From positions 7,708,621 through 7,772,620 of the forward strand of contig CM032809.1 of the NCBI GenBank assembly GCA_019155185.1: 64,000 nt of DNA, read 5' to 3'. Source of the stretch: Beaufortia kweichowensis (Eukaryota > Chordata > Actinopteri > Cypriniformes > Gastromyzontidae). Numbering within the stretch: the first letter of the stretch is position 1; each line of letters starts with the position of its first letter. Position numbers and translations under genes: made by a program. The notes beneath the pieces were generated by a model. That model was not told where the DNA came from. It was given only the letters and a program-made list of their open reading frames with translations, and searched no databases. This document shows, piece after piece, positions 13,529 through 25,565 of this stretch.

Positions 13529-14637
13529 CTTCACCGACGTGTGTGACGTTACGCCCCTCGGAAAAGTGCGTCGGTTGTCAAGGAGACGCGTCAGTCCGAT
13601 TAGGTTACTTTGAACGCCTCACGGTTATAATTAATTAGATGTATTACATTTTTGTAAGGATTAGTCCAAAGAAAAAAACTCTTAATAAACGTATTTGATA
13701 TATTCGGCTACTAAGTTAATCTGCCCGAAAAACACATTTTAATGGCACTTGTGAATCGCAGCTGTTCTCCATTAAAGCCATTACAAAATTTCTTTATATA
13801 GTGTGTTTCGGGTTTTATTCCAGTAGGATTTATTGGCGTTTTATTGGTTTCCATCCACCAGATAACATCCCACCAATACACCAGTAGAGACCCATTATAG
13901 TTTCCATTAAAACCAATGAAATTCCCATTATAACTATTAAATCAATTAAAATTTTTAGGAGGCTTTGTTTTTTCAGCAAAGTTAGTTGTTCAGCAAACAA
14001 AGTGGTCACTTTGTGTCAATGGGATGTGTTTCGGGTAAACATTTTTATTTATTAAACAATAAACGAGCGATAATATCTACAAGACCTGTTTATATTATTT
14101 CTAGATCAAACACAAAGACATTTAGTCTTAAGATGCATATTCATAACTTTAATAAAAAACAAAGAACACAGTGGCACTTATGACATGAACATACAGCAGC
14201 AATACCACAAAAATAAAAACAACAGATTAATACTTTCGTTTGGGTATATTTTTTACGGCAGACAAAATGTTAGATTACAAAAAAACGAACGAACAAAACA
14301 CAAATCACAAAAGCAACACAACTATCCTGGCCATTGGCCACAGATAAGCGCAACAATTGTCTGCTACCACATTTTTATAAGAAAACATAATTTTATATTT
14401 ATGCTTGAAATACAATTCTCTATTACAAAGCACAATGTTATGAGCTGACTTAGCCGTGCATCACTGTATAGAGAAACATACAGTAGTTTAGGTTGCATCA
14501 AAACATGCTCTTTCATAAATAAACCTCTGCTTTTCAAAGCAAGAAATCCACCTACTTTTAGACTGATTAAGTGAATCATCATCTTTAAAACATGATATGG
14601 CATTCGTCTCTTACATTTAAGAAAAGCGATTGGCAAG
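13529..14637. other. rnf115 promoter and scamp3 3' flank
   Basis: The first 60 bases (GC-rich, with a TGACGTTA CRE-like site at about 13540) are the likely rnf115 promoter. The remainder is AT-rich with no supportable gene. scamp3 transcripts may extend into it. Confidence 0.45.
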
Positions 14638-14643
14638 TTTATT
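14638..14643 (-). terminator. scamp3: scamp3 poly(A) signal candidate
   Basis: First AATAAA on the minus strand downstream of the scamp3 stop, about 510 nt away. Further signals occur near 14044, so the true 3' end is uncertain. Confidence 0.35.
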
Positions 14644-15149
14644 TTCACAGGTTGCAAGTAACCTCAATTGAAGAATAATGAAATAATTCCTTATCCTATA
14701 CATCTATTTACAAATAAAGAGCAAAGTCAGAGAAATAGCTAAAGGCAGAATGTGGCACATCTTTAGTAATATGCAAGGTGGCTGTATCTTATATTTTACA
14801 CAAGCTGTAAGGAGGTTAAAGAATTAGAAGCTCAAACATGACGTCTTAGGTATTCAAAATATTACAGTGATATTTAGGAAATATGGAAGTTGATCTTAGG
14901 TCCTAATCTCAATATCCACCAACACCCAGATCCTTCTTGCATGTCTTAACTTATGGCCTAATGCTCAGCAAGACCAACAAATAAAGACAAACGAATAAAT
15001 TCAATGTTGCATTATAAGTCTATTTATCCTGATGTGCATGCAAGAAGGGTCTAGGGTAAGTGTGTATATGTTAATTTGCCACTAGATCACATCTAGCAGT
15101 GCTAGAGTAAGTAATTTGTCTCAAAGCTTCCTCCCTCCAATCCAGTCCT

Positions 15150-18100
15150 CTACCGAGGATTGGTGAAGGCCCCCTGTGCCGCAGAGACAGTGGCATTGGT
15201 AGCTGCCTGTCGCACTGCCTGATTGGAAAGCACACCAGTGGCGAACTCTGCTTGGGCCTTCTCGAAGCTCGCTTCAGTCTGCCTGTACATAGAATGAACC
15301 TGTAGAAAAGGCAAAACAAGTTTGTCATTAGACATATCGGAGAAAATGATTTTTACTGGTATTATGAATTACACAAACCTACAACATCATTTTAACCTAA
15401 ACCTACATTATAGATTACAGTCACCAAAGTAAAAATGAATGAAGCTAGGTGATTGTTTTTTAAAGACCACATCAAAGTAATTTCTCAAAAGAGTGTGATC
15501 ATGGGTTTTCTTGCAGATGTTGTCCACAAACAACATATGGAAATGCAGGCGATTTACCCTCTTGAGCAGCACGACACCCATCGCTGCCTGAGCGGTGAAG
15601 AGAATAGAGTTCAAAATCATGATCCCACCCACTGCTTTGCTGGTCCGGAGAGCAGCCAGACTCACAATCCAGCCACTGAAACACAAGAAAAAGAGAATTT
15701 AAAACACATCAATCAGCTATTGTTGTTGATACAGTAGTGGTTTGATTGCCTGGGAATGCAACAACAGATCAAATATATCCCTTAAATGCAATGCAAGACA
15801 AATAAAAGTGTCTCGTGTATAAACTGATAGATAAAAACACAAACAACAGTAAGTTGCTATATTGGCAAAATCACCACCTGAAGCCCCAGCCAGGGATGCC
15901 AATAGTCATGATAACGTAAAGCACCAGCTGAGCGAAGAAGACAAAAAAGAACGCGAAGAAGTTGAAAGAACTGTCACTCCTGTTGAAACAGAGAAAGAAA
16001 AAATAAATATGTAACTCCTGGAATGATTGAATTAGCAAGCATAATTCATTATAATTCACCTATAATGTGCTTAAACTTAATACCAAAACCAATAATCAAA
16101 TGCTTGTTAAAGCAGCACTTGTGTATGGATACTTGTGTCCAGAAATGATGAAACCTGTTGAGTGTTTTTAAAAACCCCTAGATGCGTATCCATGATGGTA
16201 CATACCTAAATGCTTTATACACAGGCCTGTACCAACAGACGAACGAGCAGGGGGTGAAGAGGAGAACCCAGAGGATGGCAAGACCAAAACCCACTCCATT
16301 ACTAGGGTCCACACAGAACACAGCCAAGCAGGAGATGAGATTAAAGAGCAAAGTGCATGCTGTGACTATAGAAGAGAACAAAGATGGAAAACATGAAGAA
16401 ATCAATAATTACTGAACACTTCAGATGTAGAGAACAAAAAAACACTTAAAAGGCAACTTACAAATTAAAAACAAACAAAAACACACTTATAATAAAAGTG
16501 TCTGGGGTTTTTGTTTGCTTTTACAAACTGCAAGACAAGCTATTTTTAAATTCTTTCATTTTTTTAACATGGAATATTCTGTTAAACATAAGGATAAAAA
16601 CAAGATGCAACACATCAACCAGAAACACTTGCGCACACACACTTGTACAAGTTTCACAAATACACAGACTTACACATCCAGTAGTAGTACATTGTGGTGA
16701 CAGTGCGCTGGAAACTCTGGCTGATCTCCACACTAATGTCCTGATAGAAGCAGGGTCCCACCGGACAGAAGGAGGGCAACGGGGGCCAATTATTTTGACG
16801 AGCTTTAGGAGACAGACAGAGATTCCCATCAATCACATGCGCTAGCATCACTCCACTAATGTCTCACTCATTACCGCCAAGGTCGAAATCTCACACCTTT
16901 GAAAATATCATCCATCCATCACTGTCATCTTTTAAACTGGTCTTTGTTTCCTTCTCTCATCCATCTCTACACCCTCATGGCAATCCTTATCAGCAATTTA
17001 AAAAATCCATGCCTGAATAATCACTTCACTACTTAAAAATAATGTTTCTGCATTATGCCTTCTCTATTAAGATTCACTTTTGATTCTATTTTGTACAGAT
17101 TGCTTGAGAGAATGTGAGACCATCTGTAGTGAGAACAACACTTGAAACAACACTTTCTTGCATTAAAGTTTGGATTGAATTGAAGCTCTTTCCCACTTCA
17201 TCTCTCACTCACTGGCTCCAGATCCGAGCGCATGTGCGTCCAGTTCTCGCTCTCTTCTCTCAAGCTCCTTTGCTTTTCTTTCTAGTTCCTCCTGCTTCCT
17301 TAACAGATCGGCTGTGGTGGCATTTACTGCAGACTGCAACAGAAACAGACAGAGGAAAAAAGGACCTTATGAAACCCATCAGGAACAATCCTAGCGTGAA
17401 CAATAAATACTATTTCTTTGTAAAAAACAACAACACAAGTAACAGACTTATAAAATTGGCACCTGTGTTCCATAGGATCCATAATTCTTGGGTTCAGTGG
17501 GTGTGGTCCTGTTTGTTGGTGTTTGAGCAGTGGGCGGGGCAGAAGGGGATGTGGCCTCATAAGGGGGTGGAGGCTTTATAATCCAAAACAAACAGAAAAA
17601 GTCAAGACCATTAACAACAGCAATATATACTACAAACCACTCATCAGGCATACATTTGTCAGGTTTTAAACTCCCACTGATGCAGGACACTTTAAGCAAA
17701 ACACATTAAGTAAAAAGACTTCCTGAATCACACCATAATGTCAAATGGCCTGATACAGGCTATTTACCCCAGCTGTGCTGTTGTCAAATGGGTTATAAAG
17801 GTCCAGTGTGGCGTAGCCAGTGTTACTGCTATGCTGAATCACTGATGGATCCTGTGAACACAGAAACCAAAGCATTCGGTTCATTTAGAGCACACAGGCT
17901 GAAAATATAAAGGCTTTATATTCTTCAGTCAGACACTTTTAACATCAAATTGTTTCAGAAGGATAATCTCATAAAACATGAGATACAGTAATACAGAAAT
18001 TAAGCAGATAATTCACTAACAACACCATACGATACCAAAAGAAAAAAAATGCAGACCTATTAAAATGAAATTATGAACTCATAATATAAAGGCTTACGGT

Positions 18101-18499
18101 TACATGTTTATGGTTAAACATAAGTTCATACACTAAACTTACAATCAATAAAACATGTTTTTAAAAACAAAAAGTTTAACATACTACTATTTTATACTGT
18201 GAAAGTAGTAAAACAAAATGCTTGGTTGTTTCCAAACATTTGACTTGTAGTTTGATCCTCAACACCTAGCAAGTCTAAATTTAGATCAGAAACCCACAAA
18301 TCATGTACTAACCCAAGGATGAACCACACAAGATTAATGTCATAAAACTTGATACCACTGGAATGACATCTGTTGACTGTCAGGTCTTATGACACATTCA
18401 CTGCACACAAGACACACAAACCCAAAAACAACAACAGGAAATTACCTGAAATGGATTGTGATCATCAGACGCCTCTGGAAAAGTGGTATATTTTGACAT
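15150..18499 (-). CDS. scamp3: Secretory carrier-associated membrane protein 3
   Basis: Tetraspanning protein of endosomes and post-Golgi vesicles. Nine coding exons: 18499-18446, 17851-17768, 17573-17463, 17333-17213, 16802-16674, 16365-16206, 15979-15878, 15675-15558, 15299-15150. Total 1029 nt, 342 codons plus stop (human SCAMP3 347 aa), phases consistent. The cytosolic N-terminus has two NPF motifs (HNPFQ, YNPFD), a PPPPYE motif (Nedd4 WW type) and PSAP (TSG101 type), the last two being a SCAMP3 signature; then [12 protein letters not shown] and a charged coiled coil ([20 protein letters not shown]). The membrane core starts at [20 protein letters not shown] and has four hydrophobic segments with the conserved amphipathic loop [11 protein letters not shown] between the second and third. 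The C-terminal tail is [14 protein letters not shown]. The start [10 protein letters not shown] is the only ATG before the first NPF. The PY/PSAP pair and closest residues favour SCAMP3 over SCAMP1, 2 or 4. Confidence 0.95.
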
Positions 18500-18975
18500 C
18501 CTGGATCTGGTTTGGCAGATTGGATTTGACCAATCTATAAAACTGTTTTTTTAACTGTGCAAACCGAAACACTGAATAGGAAAGTTCGTGTAACTGGGAG
18601 TAAACCCAGTCAAGGATGTGAATTCCTGTTTACTTTACAAATATTTAACCAAAACAAGCCGATTGCGCCCGGTTAACACTAGCTCGCTAACAAAACAGCA
18701 TTAAAACGAGTCTTCAAACCTCCGTTTCAACCCGATTATATGTCCTGTCTTTATTCTGTTGAGGTTTTCTGGTCTTCTTGTTCGGTCTTGTTAATATGTT
18801 CTTTGAGAGCATTGACGAGCCACTCTGTTTTGTTTCAATTTCACTCTTAACAGCGCTATCGCACCTGAGCGCTGAGGTTCAGGAAAGCGTTCCTGTCACA
18901 TGACCCAGGAAGTCGTCACATCACGTGACTCGGAAGGACCAATGAGAAAGCGTTATTGTGTCACGCGACTGGGGA
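18500..18975 (-). promoter_or_regulatory. scamp3: scamp3 promoter with CLEAR-like palindromes
   Basis: Region directly upstream of the scamp3 start codon, including a probable 5' UTR exon. Between 18895 and 18969 are three variants of the palindrome GTCACGTGAC: GTCACATGAC (18895), ATCACGTGAC (18920) and GTCACGCGAC (18960), plus a CCAAT box at 18939. GTCACGTGAC is the CLEAR/TFEB-TFE3-MITF consensus. Regulation by these factors is inferred, not shown. Confidence 0.5.
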
Positions 18976-21900
18976 GCGGAGGAAAACCCGTGTCAGAGGA
19001 GGGTGTGTACAGTGTTTCAATGAAATCGATCAGAAGCGCGACTGTACATTTGCTGGTATTTGTGGTTCATGAGGATTCTCCATATACTCTCCATAAATAA
19101 TATGTATTGTACTAAATACAGTTTTCTGCATCGTTAGGTCATATAAAATCACATTATATCAATTAATACATTTTTAACTGACAAAGTTTAGACGAAGTTC
19201 CCCTGTATGTAATAAAGGTGGGTAGAAAAGGGCTCAAATCGACAACCTCTTGAACATAAGTACAACATACTATCCACTTTTGGGCTTCTTGTGCTTTGTG
19301 GTTGTAGCAGCTAAATTTGTCAGTCATAACTGGGGAAACGCATCCTGACACCTGAATGTTCCTGTCAGATAGTGTTCCCCTGTTTTCCACAAGACAGACA
19401 GTTCATACATGTTTCAGAATTAAAACTGCTCACTATCTGGACTACAGTAAGTATGTTCTGAGATTTTAAGCCTTTTCATACTAAATTTGTTTGATTACTG
19501 AGAATGTAACTGTCTGATAATGTTCTTCTGAGTTTCATAAAAAGCATGATTTGGGTCAGATAGGGTTCCCATGTGTTCATAAAACAAGGCTTGGATAAGG
19601 ATCAAACCCACAACCTACTAAATATGAGTTGAAAGAAGTGACCACAAGGCCATTGGGCTTTCTGTTGTTCTGTGGTTGTAGTCTTCTACAGATAACTTTG
19701 TCAGTCATAACTGGGGGAATGCATTCTGACACCTTAAAGTTCCTGTCAGATAGTGTTCCCCCTGTTTTCCGAGATAGATACATGTTAACTACAGTAAGTA
19801 TGTTCTGAGATTTTAAGCCTTTTCATACTAAATTTATTTAAATACTGAGAATGAGAAAGTCAGATATTGTTCTCCTGTGTTAATTTATGCCGTGTTGTTT
19901 TTAGACAGTATGTCTTGTCATTTATATCTCTCTCATTAAATGTCGAACAAACGCGTTATAAAGAGAAATCAGTAAGTCTAAAAACAAACGTGTAGTTCAC
20001 ATATTTAGTCACACGATGTCACTGTTGGCCAAAAAAAACAACAGTCAAAGTTGTTTTCCACTGTTTATACGTTTCCAAACGTTTATACGATTCAACTGTG
20101 TTGTCCCAAGTTTTTTTATTTTTTTATTTTTTTAGCTTTTGTAGCCGAGACTATACTAAGGTATTTATCTACACAGGAACTGATTATTAGGATATCTATT
20201 AAAATGATTTTAAATCATATCAAAAACAATATCACTAATTATGGTTTTCAATATTACAGTAATTGTCAGTACTTAATGGTTTCCTTCTCCAGTTACTTGT
20301 TTTCATATACATTTATCATATCTACCTTTGCCAATTTTGATTAATTCTAAATTCCACATAAATATTTATTTTGGATCCTCTATCATTATTTCCTGCCAGC
20401 CAATCTATAATCTGTTTAATTAGATATTTGCATTTAATTATATGTTTATATATTTATATATACATCTTAGTTGTAATTCTGCAGTCATGTGGGGTCACAT
20501 GGCTGACAGGAGGGCAGTCGGTCAGTCATATGATCTTATACTGTATTTGTGCGTTGAAAACGATGTAACTCTCATAAGAAATTCAAATTTAAACTAAAAT
20601 ACCTTGAATAAGACATTTATTGACCCATTCATGGAGAAACAATCTAGTATTTATCTTTGAGTTTTTATCCTTTGAGTTAAGAGGGATGATGTGACATTGT
20701 ACTCACCTAACCATACATCTTTACTTATTTTTCTCTTATATTTCTTTTCTTCTGTGCATAGGTATGTCTCAAGACCTTTTGCTTTCCTTGGAACCGCAAC
20801 ATTCCACAGCCAATCAAGCGATACTTGGCTCCATTACATCACTGCCTGTGGAATGAGCTGACAGAGAGTTGCCAAGGCAACCAGCAGGGATGGAGGGAGC
20901 TTCAATGGACCGCGTGGGTTTGTGGGTTTTGCCCCTGTTTCCCAGCGGTATGTTGTCAATTAAAGAAGAGCAAAATCAGGATCTGGGTCTTATTAAGCAC
21001 CTACCACCACAAGAGGCTTAAACCACACAAGCCAAAACACACTGTGAAGACCCGATGACCCTTTTCAGTGTGTCTGTAATTTTAACAAGGTGAGGACTGA
21101 ACACACAAGGCATTACAGCAGATGTTAATTTGTGCATTAAAAAACTTTGCCTTGTTCTTTGATTTGGAAACTGATTCACAAAAAGCAGCCTAAATGTACA
21201 GATGGAACGAATGAAAGCTGATGCTGTCCAAATGCTGCAAAGAATGTCTTGATGTTTCTTGGAAGCACGTGTGATTAAAGTTGAAGAGTTTTCACATTTT
21301 CTGAAGAACATGTCAGTGGTAGTCAGTTGTGTAACTCAATCTGCCCCAATGCCAAGGTGTTCTGAGTGGTTTTCAGTGTGTTGCTAAGGTATTGCGAGAT
21401 GGTTAAACTGAAAAATCCAGCCTCAAGTTTCCATTTTGGTCTCTAGATATGGCATGAGTCATTTAATGTAAATTTATGGTATTTCCTATCAGTAAGGGAA
21501 AAGACATATGTCTATTTACTTTTAAACATCATATCATACCTTTCCTTCAGCTGGAAAATCCATCAAGGGTTGCAAACTGAGCATGGATGTGTCTGTAAAT
21601 GGAAAGAGAAAAGAAAGCTGTAGAAATAGTTTTAAAAAGTCTTTAATGCATTAGTTGCATTTATTTCACTTACAGATGAATGTCCTCGAGCAGTTGAGCT
21701 CATTAGTCTGGCTACAGAGAGAGATACACAAGAAAGAAAGACAGCCGTTCTCTCTGACCTCATGCCTTAAGTACTTTCAGATGGGCGAGGGAGCAGAGGA
21801 AATATAACCTCCTTCAAAATATAAAATCATTTTTCTTTCTAGCATTTGCTCAATCTTTCCATACCTCTCCCTTTTACCCTTTAATGCTGCCAGGATTAAA

Positions 21901-22270
21901 AAAAATTGGGGCACACTCATGACATACAAACTCAGATGGTCATTTAGACCTGAGGGTGTTTGGATTGGGAGAGAGAAGTGAGAACAGACAAAGAGAACTT
22001 TGAAAAGAGGGAATGAGGCAGAAAATAAGTAAAAAAAAAGTGCAATGGAGTTCAGTATCAATGAAGACTGTACATAACTATGTTTTTTAGTTTCCTTGGT
22101 AAACTGGTTGAGATTCACAACTCCATGTCTTTGTCTGTATGGTTCATGGCTGCCCTAACATGCTTTTTTAATATGAAAATACTCAATATGCAGGAAAAAA
22201 CATGTGCTTCATTAGGTCTTTAACAATGTAAGACATTTTACAACAAAGACTCTTTTTATGTTTATATGTA
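18976..22270. other. Intergenic region between scamp3 and crabp2
   Basis: No gene supported. Apart from the tandem duplication listed separately, it is AT-rich single-copy-looking DNA; short open frames here have no family resemblance or splice context. Confidence 0.5.
19205..19890 (-). repeat. Tandem duplication with tRNA-like 5' part
   Basis: Two direct copies, about 19205-19580 and 19586-19890. Shared blocks include TTTGTCAGTCATAACTGGGG, GTTCCTGTCAGATAGTGTTC and ACTACAGTAAGTATGTTCTG, with indels between. On the minus strand each copy ends in a tRNA-like segment with a B-box-like GTGGGTTTGATCC (copy 2) or GTCGATTTGAGCC (copy 1), so the unit looks like a tRNA-derived SINE-containing repeat that was duplicated in place. 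Confidence 0.65.
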
Positions 22271-22276
22271 TAAAGG

Positions 22277-22282
22277 TTTATT
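22277..22282 (-). terminator. crabp2b: crabp2 poly(A) signal candidate
   Basis: AATAAA on the minus strand about 295 nt after the crabp2 stop codon, a plausible 3' UTR length for this gene family. Confidence 0.4.
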
Positions 22283-22576
22283 TCTGATAATATTTTTGAT
22301 TGAAAAGCCACATTGTGGCATATACATGAAACTGCAAAAAAATGCACAGACAATAACAATAAATACAGTTTTCTAATAGATTCATTGGTAAGACAAACAC
22401 AGACTAGTACACATAGAGACATGATACCCCTCATATTCTCAGTCACACACAGACCCAGTTAAACATGCAAAAAAGCTCTCAAATGTGGAATGAATGAACA
22501 GGTTATTTGTATAATGATAGACTAGGATAAACACTGTGTAAATTGCTGTGGAATGATAATGTAAAGTAAAAATCCT

Positions 22577-24312
22577 TTAGTCTCGGTCATACACACGGGT
22601 GCAGACGACATCACCAGCTCTCATAGTCTGCAAAATAAACGTCAAAAAACTTAATATTCAAGAAGGTTTGTATATTATTAACATGCCAAATATTCACATA
22701 TCAACAATTAGGAACAAAATCACAGACCTCAGGGACAAAATGCAAGTGGTATGACTTATATACAATAATGTTAAGGAGAATTTTTTCTTACGTAAAATGT
22801 GTCTAGAACTTTATTTTTGATTAACTTATATATTAATAAGTGTTGCCCTTACCAGTATCATCTGGCCGTCATTGGTCAGTTCACGTGTCCATGATGTCTC
22901 AGGGCCCTCCCTTTTGCAGCGTCTGCTCACAAGTGATTTTACTGTCGGTCTCCCATTTCGGAAAACTCTAAGGGGAAATGGAAAAGGTCATACAAAGGTC
23001 AAGAGCAGGGAGTTTCTGCCTGTATCTGCTGCACAGAACATACATAGTGTAAGTGTGGAAGGATGCAGGTGAGCTTATGTCTAAATGGTATCTCATGTAA
23101 GAAATATCTAAAGATTTAATACTGAATAATTAGTCTCTATTATGCTTGTCTGTGACAATTTGCACTAAGAAAAATATGATGTGCTGGATCAATTGATGGA
23201 GAGTGACATTACTGTGCATGGGCGTCCATCCACTGTGGTCTCGCTGAAGGATTGGCCCACCGTGAAGGACACATGAGTGGTTCTCACACTGGTAGACGTC
23301 TGAATGGAGAGGGTTTCTCCCTGCTGTGTAATCTCAACAGCCGGTTTGGATGCGGCGGCAACTGCAATTTTCCTCAAAAAGACATTTACACCTATAGAGA
23401 GACACACACATGTGCAATACATCGAGAAGGTCATTTATCAACACAATGATCAAAGTCATTTTTGCCTATATTTCAAATTTCCTGTCTTTAATGAGCGTGT
23501 CTAATCTGCACTGGATTTCTTTTCAATTCACAGAAAGGTTATATAATTAAAATCAGGTAGCTCAGCAGTTTTGATGTTTATCCTAATCTTCTGATTCTAT
23601 ATATCTCATTGGTAAATATTTACACAAAACAGAGAACTCGTTCACCCGTTTATTTCATTAGGGGGCAAAGGCACACTTGGTCTGAATTAACTCTCCCTGG
23701 AGGTTATTATTGGGGGTCGTGGAACGGTGTGTCTACAGAACCAAATGGCTGGGCAAGAGGCCCTGTATCAGGGTTTGTGAGGCTAATCACAATCCTATGA
23801 GGAAATGAAGCAGAACAGTTTTCCATGCAACTTTCCATACAGCAGGATAATGGTCTGAGTATATGACCTGTGCAGGCTGATGTTCATGGATCAGATGCAT
23901 GTAATGAATTGGGTTCAAATGCAAAATGATCTACAATTAACCTTTGCTTGTTGTTTTCATTATCTAGACCAAACAGTTTAGGCTTATTAGGATGATTAAT
24001 ATTTACAAAGGGGATACATTTTATGCATCTAAATATTTACGAAGGAGATATATTTGATGCATAATGTACATTTACATCAAGGCGTATTGGAGAGTTTAAT
24101 CCAAAATATGTTCAGTTGATGCGTTGCTTGCGCGTTTTTATATCAATTTATTGGCCATTGTGAAAACTAAAATGAGTAAATAAAAAATATCTACATAAAG
24201 CTGCAAGAATAAACAATGATTCAAACTTACCAAGCGCTTTCAACAGCTCCTCGAAGTTTTCTGAACTTTTCATCTTCCAAGAGCCAGAAAAGTCGGCGAA
24301 CGTTCGTTCCAT
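22577..24312 (-). CDS. crabp2b: Cellular retinoic acid-binding protein 2, b-type, with apparent frameshift
   Basis: Small cytosolic/nuclear lipocalin-fold protein that carries all-trans retinoic acid to RAR. Four exons on the standard FABP plan: 24312-24231 (82 nt), 23391-23213 (179 nt), 22967-22853 (115 nt), 22627-22577 (51 nt). Recognisable pieces are [59 protein letters not shown] and GDVVCTRVY; the Arg of WTREL and Arg/Tyr of TRVY are the retinoate-carboxylate ligands. Exon 3 is 115 nt, while the family value is 117, and the total of 427 nt is not a multiple of three. The reading frame breaks after QKG (22905-22910) and would meet TGA at 22901-22899; downstream residues are perfectly conserved in the other frame. 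All splice sites and the remaining residues are intact, so a consensus error is as likely as a recent null allele. The b-paralogue call rests on the extended [10 protein letters not shown] start and [10 protein letters not shown]. Confidence 0.9.
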
Positions 24313-24349
24313 GTTTGACTTCGCAGATTTTTTTTTTACTTCTGTTTCA

Positions 24350-24545
24350 GTTTTTGAATATATATATATAGTTTTTCTCAGACAACTGTTTGCGATTGTC
24401 CCCTTCTCATCCGCCGGCTTTCAGTTCTCTCTCTCTCTCGGATCTGCGTTCAATTCTGCGCTCCGTCTGCTCCAATCCTGTGCGTTTGCGCCTGTGCGGT
24501 TTTATTGGGCGGCACCCTCAACGCACCATGTGGTTATTGTAAAGA
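24350..24545 (-). promoter_or_regulatory. crabp2b: crabp2 core promoter candidate
   Basis: A TATATATA run at 24356-24371 sits about 45-60 bp upstream of the start codon on the minus strand, with a CCAAT-type box near 24508 and CpG-containing sequence around it. The run could also be a simple TA repeat, so the TATA role is tentative. Confidence 0.35.
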
Positions 24546-24734
24546 TCCAACAATTATGTAGGACAAGACCCCCATTAGCATAACGAAGACTCTTTCCCAC
24601 CTCTGCGTTGGTTTATCTGTGGGGTCATACTGGTAGTTCCCATCAATAACGTCTCAATCCACTTTATATAAGCAAAAAGCATGCTATACAGTTCTTGTTG
24701 TACAACTGCATGGTACTAGTGATGAAAAGGTCCT

Positions 24735-24840
24735 GACTATGATTCCCAGGGAACACATACTGTTAAAATGTATGCACTGAACGAGTCCCTGAGTGAGTCA
24801 TTTTAAATAAAAGCTTCTGCCAAATGCATGAATCAGTTTT
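24735..24840 (+). repeat. Degenerate tRNA-derived SINE
   Basis: GATTCCCAGGGAACACATAC matches the B-box/3' side of the fish SINE head, followed by a tail AAAGCTTCTGCCAAATGCAT. A-box half is missing. Confidence 0.55.
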
Positions 24841-25504
24841 TATTATAATGTTTTCAAAAGCCAAAACATTCCTTTATGTCAAACAGATTTTGTCAAACAA
24901 AAACTTTAGTTTTGAACCGAATTAAATTATGACAAATTCAAGAAAACACCCATGTTATCTGGATCTCTTTATCTAATACCAACATGCTAACAAAAGCATC
25001 TCAAGTTGAGTTTTGTTAGAATTCAAACCACAAGCAGCCAGCTATTGTCAATCATATCACAGCTTCAAATCTCTCCTCTCTCATACTGTGAGCCCTGCAC
25101 TGGAGAACACTTCTGTGTCCTTACAAGACCCAGGATTTGACTCTGCATTCACATACTTTCCAAAAACTTTTTTATTCAGCCATTACTTTAGATAAAATAT
25201 AATATATTAACAAAAAATAATAATTGCAACTGCTTGATTTGAGTTTACTTTTCTAAAATTATACTGTTACATAAAATGTTAACATGAAATACAAATGTGT
25301 GCCAATGAGCTGAACTAAATTTTGGTCCACATTCCAGTGTGAACAACTTTCACAAATGGTGCCACTACTGTAGCCAGAACACATTAACTAATGGCACCAA
25401 AACACTGCTTATATTGGAAAGGGGGTTTTCTGTTTCATTTCATCACATTTCCCTTTTTCTACAAATATAATAAAAATTAAATTTATGAGCATCAATTTGG
25501 TCTC

Positions 25505-25565
25505 ATGCTCATGTAGCTCTGTATGCACTGTAAATTGTTTCAGATAAAAGTGTCTGTCCAACGCT
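25505..25565 (+). repeat. SINE tail remnant
   Basis: GTATGCACTGTAAATTGTTT followed by AGATAAAAGTGTCTGTCCAA resembles the SINE 3' tail seen at 9990 and 55050. Confidence 0.4.
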
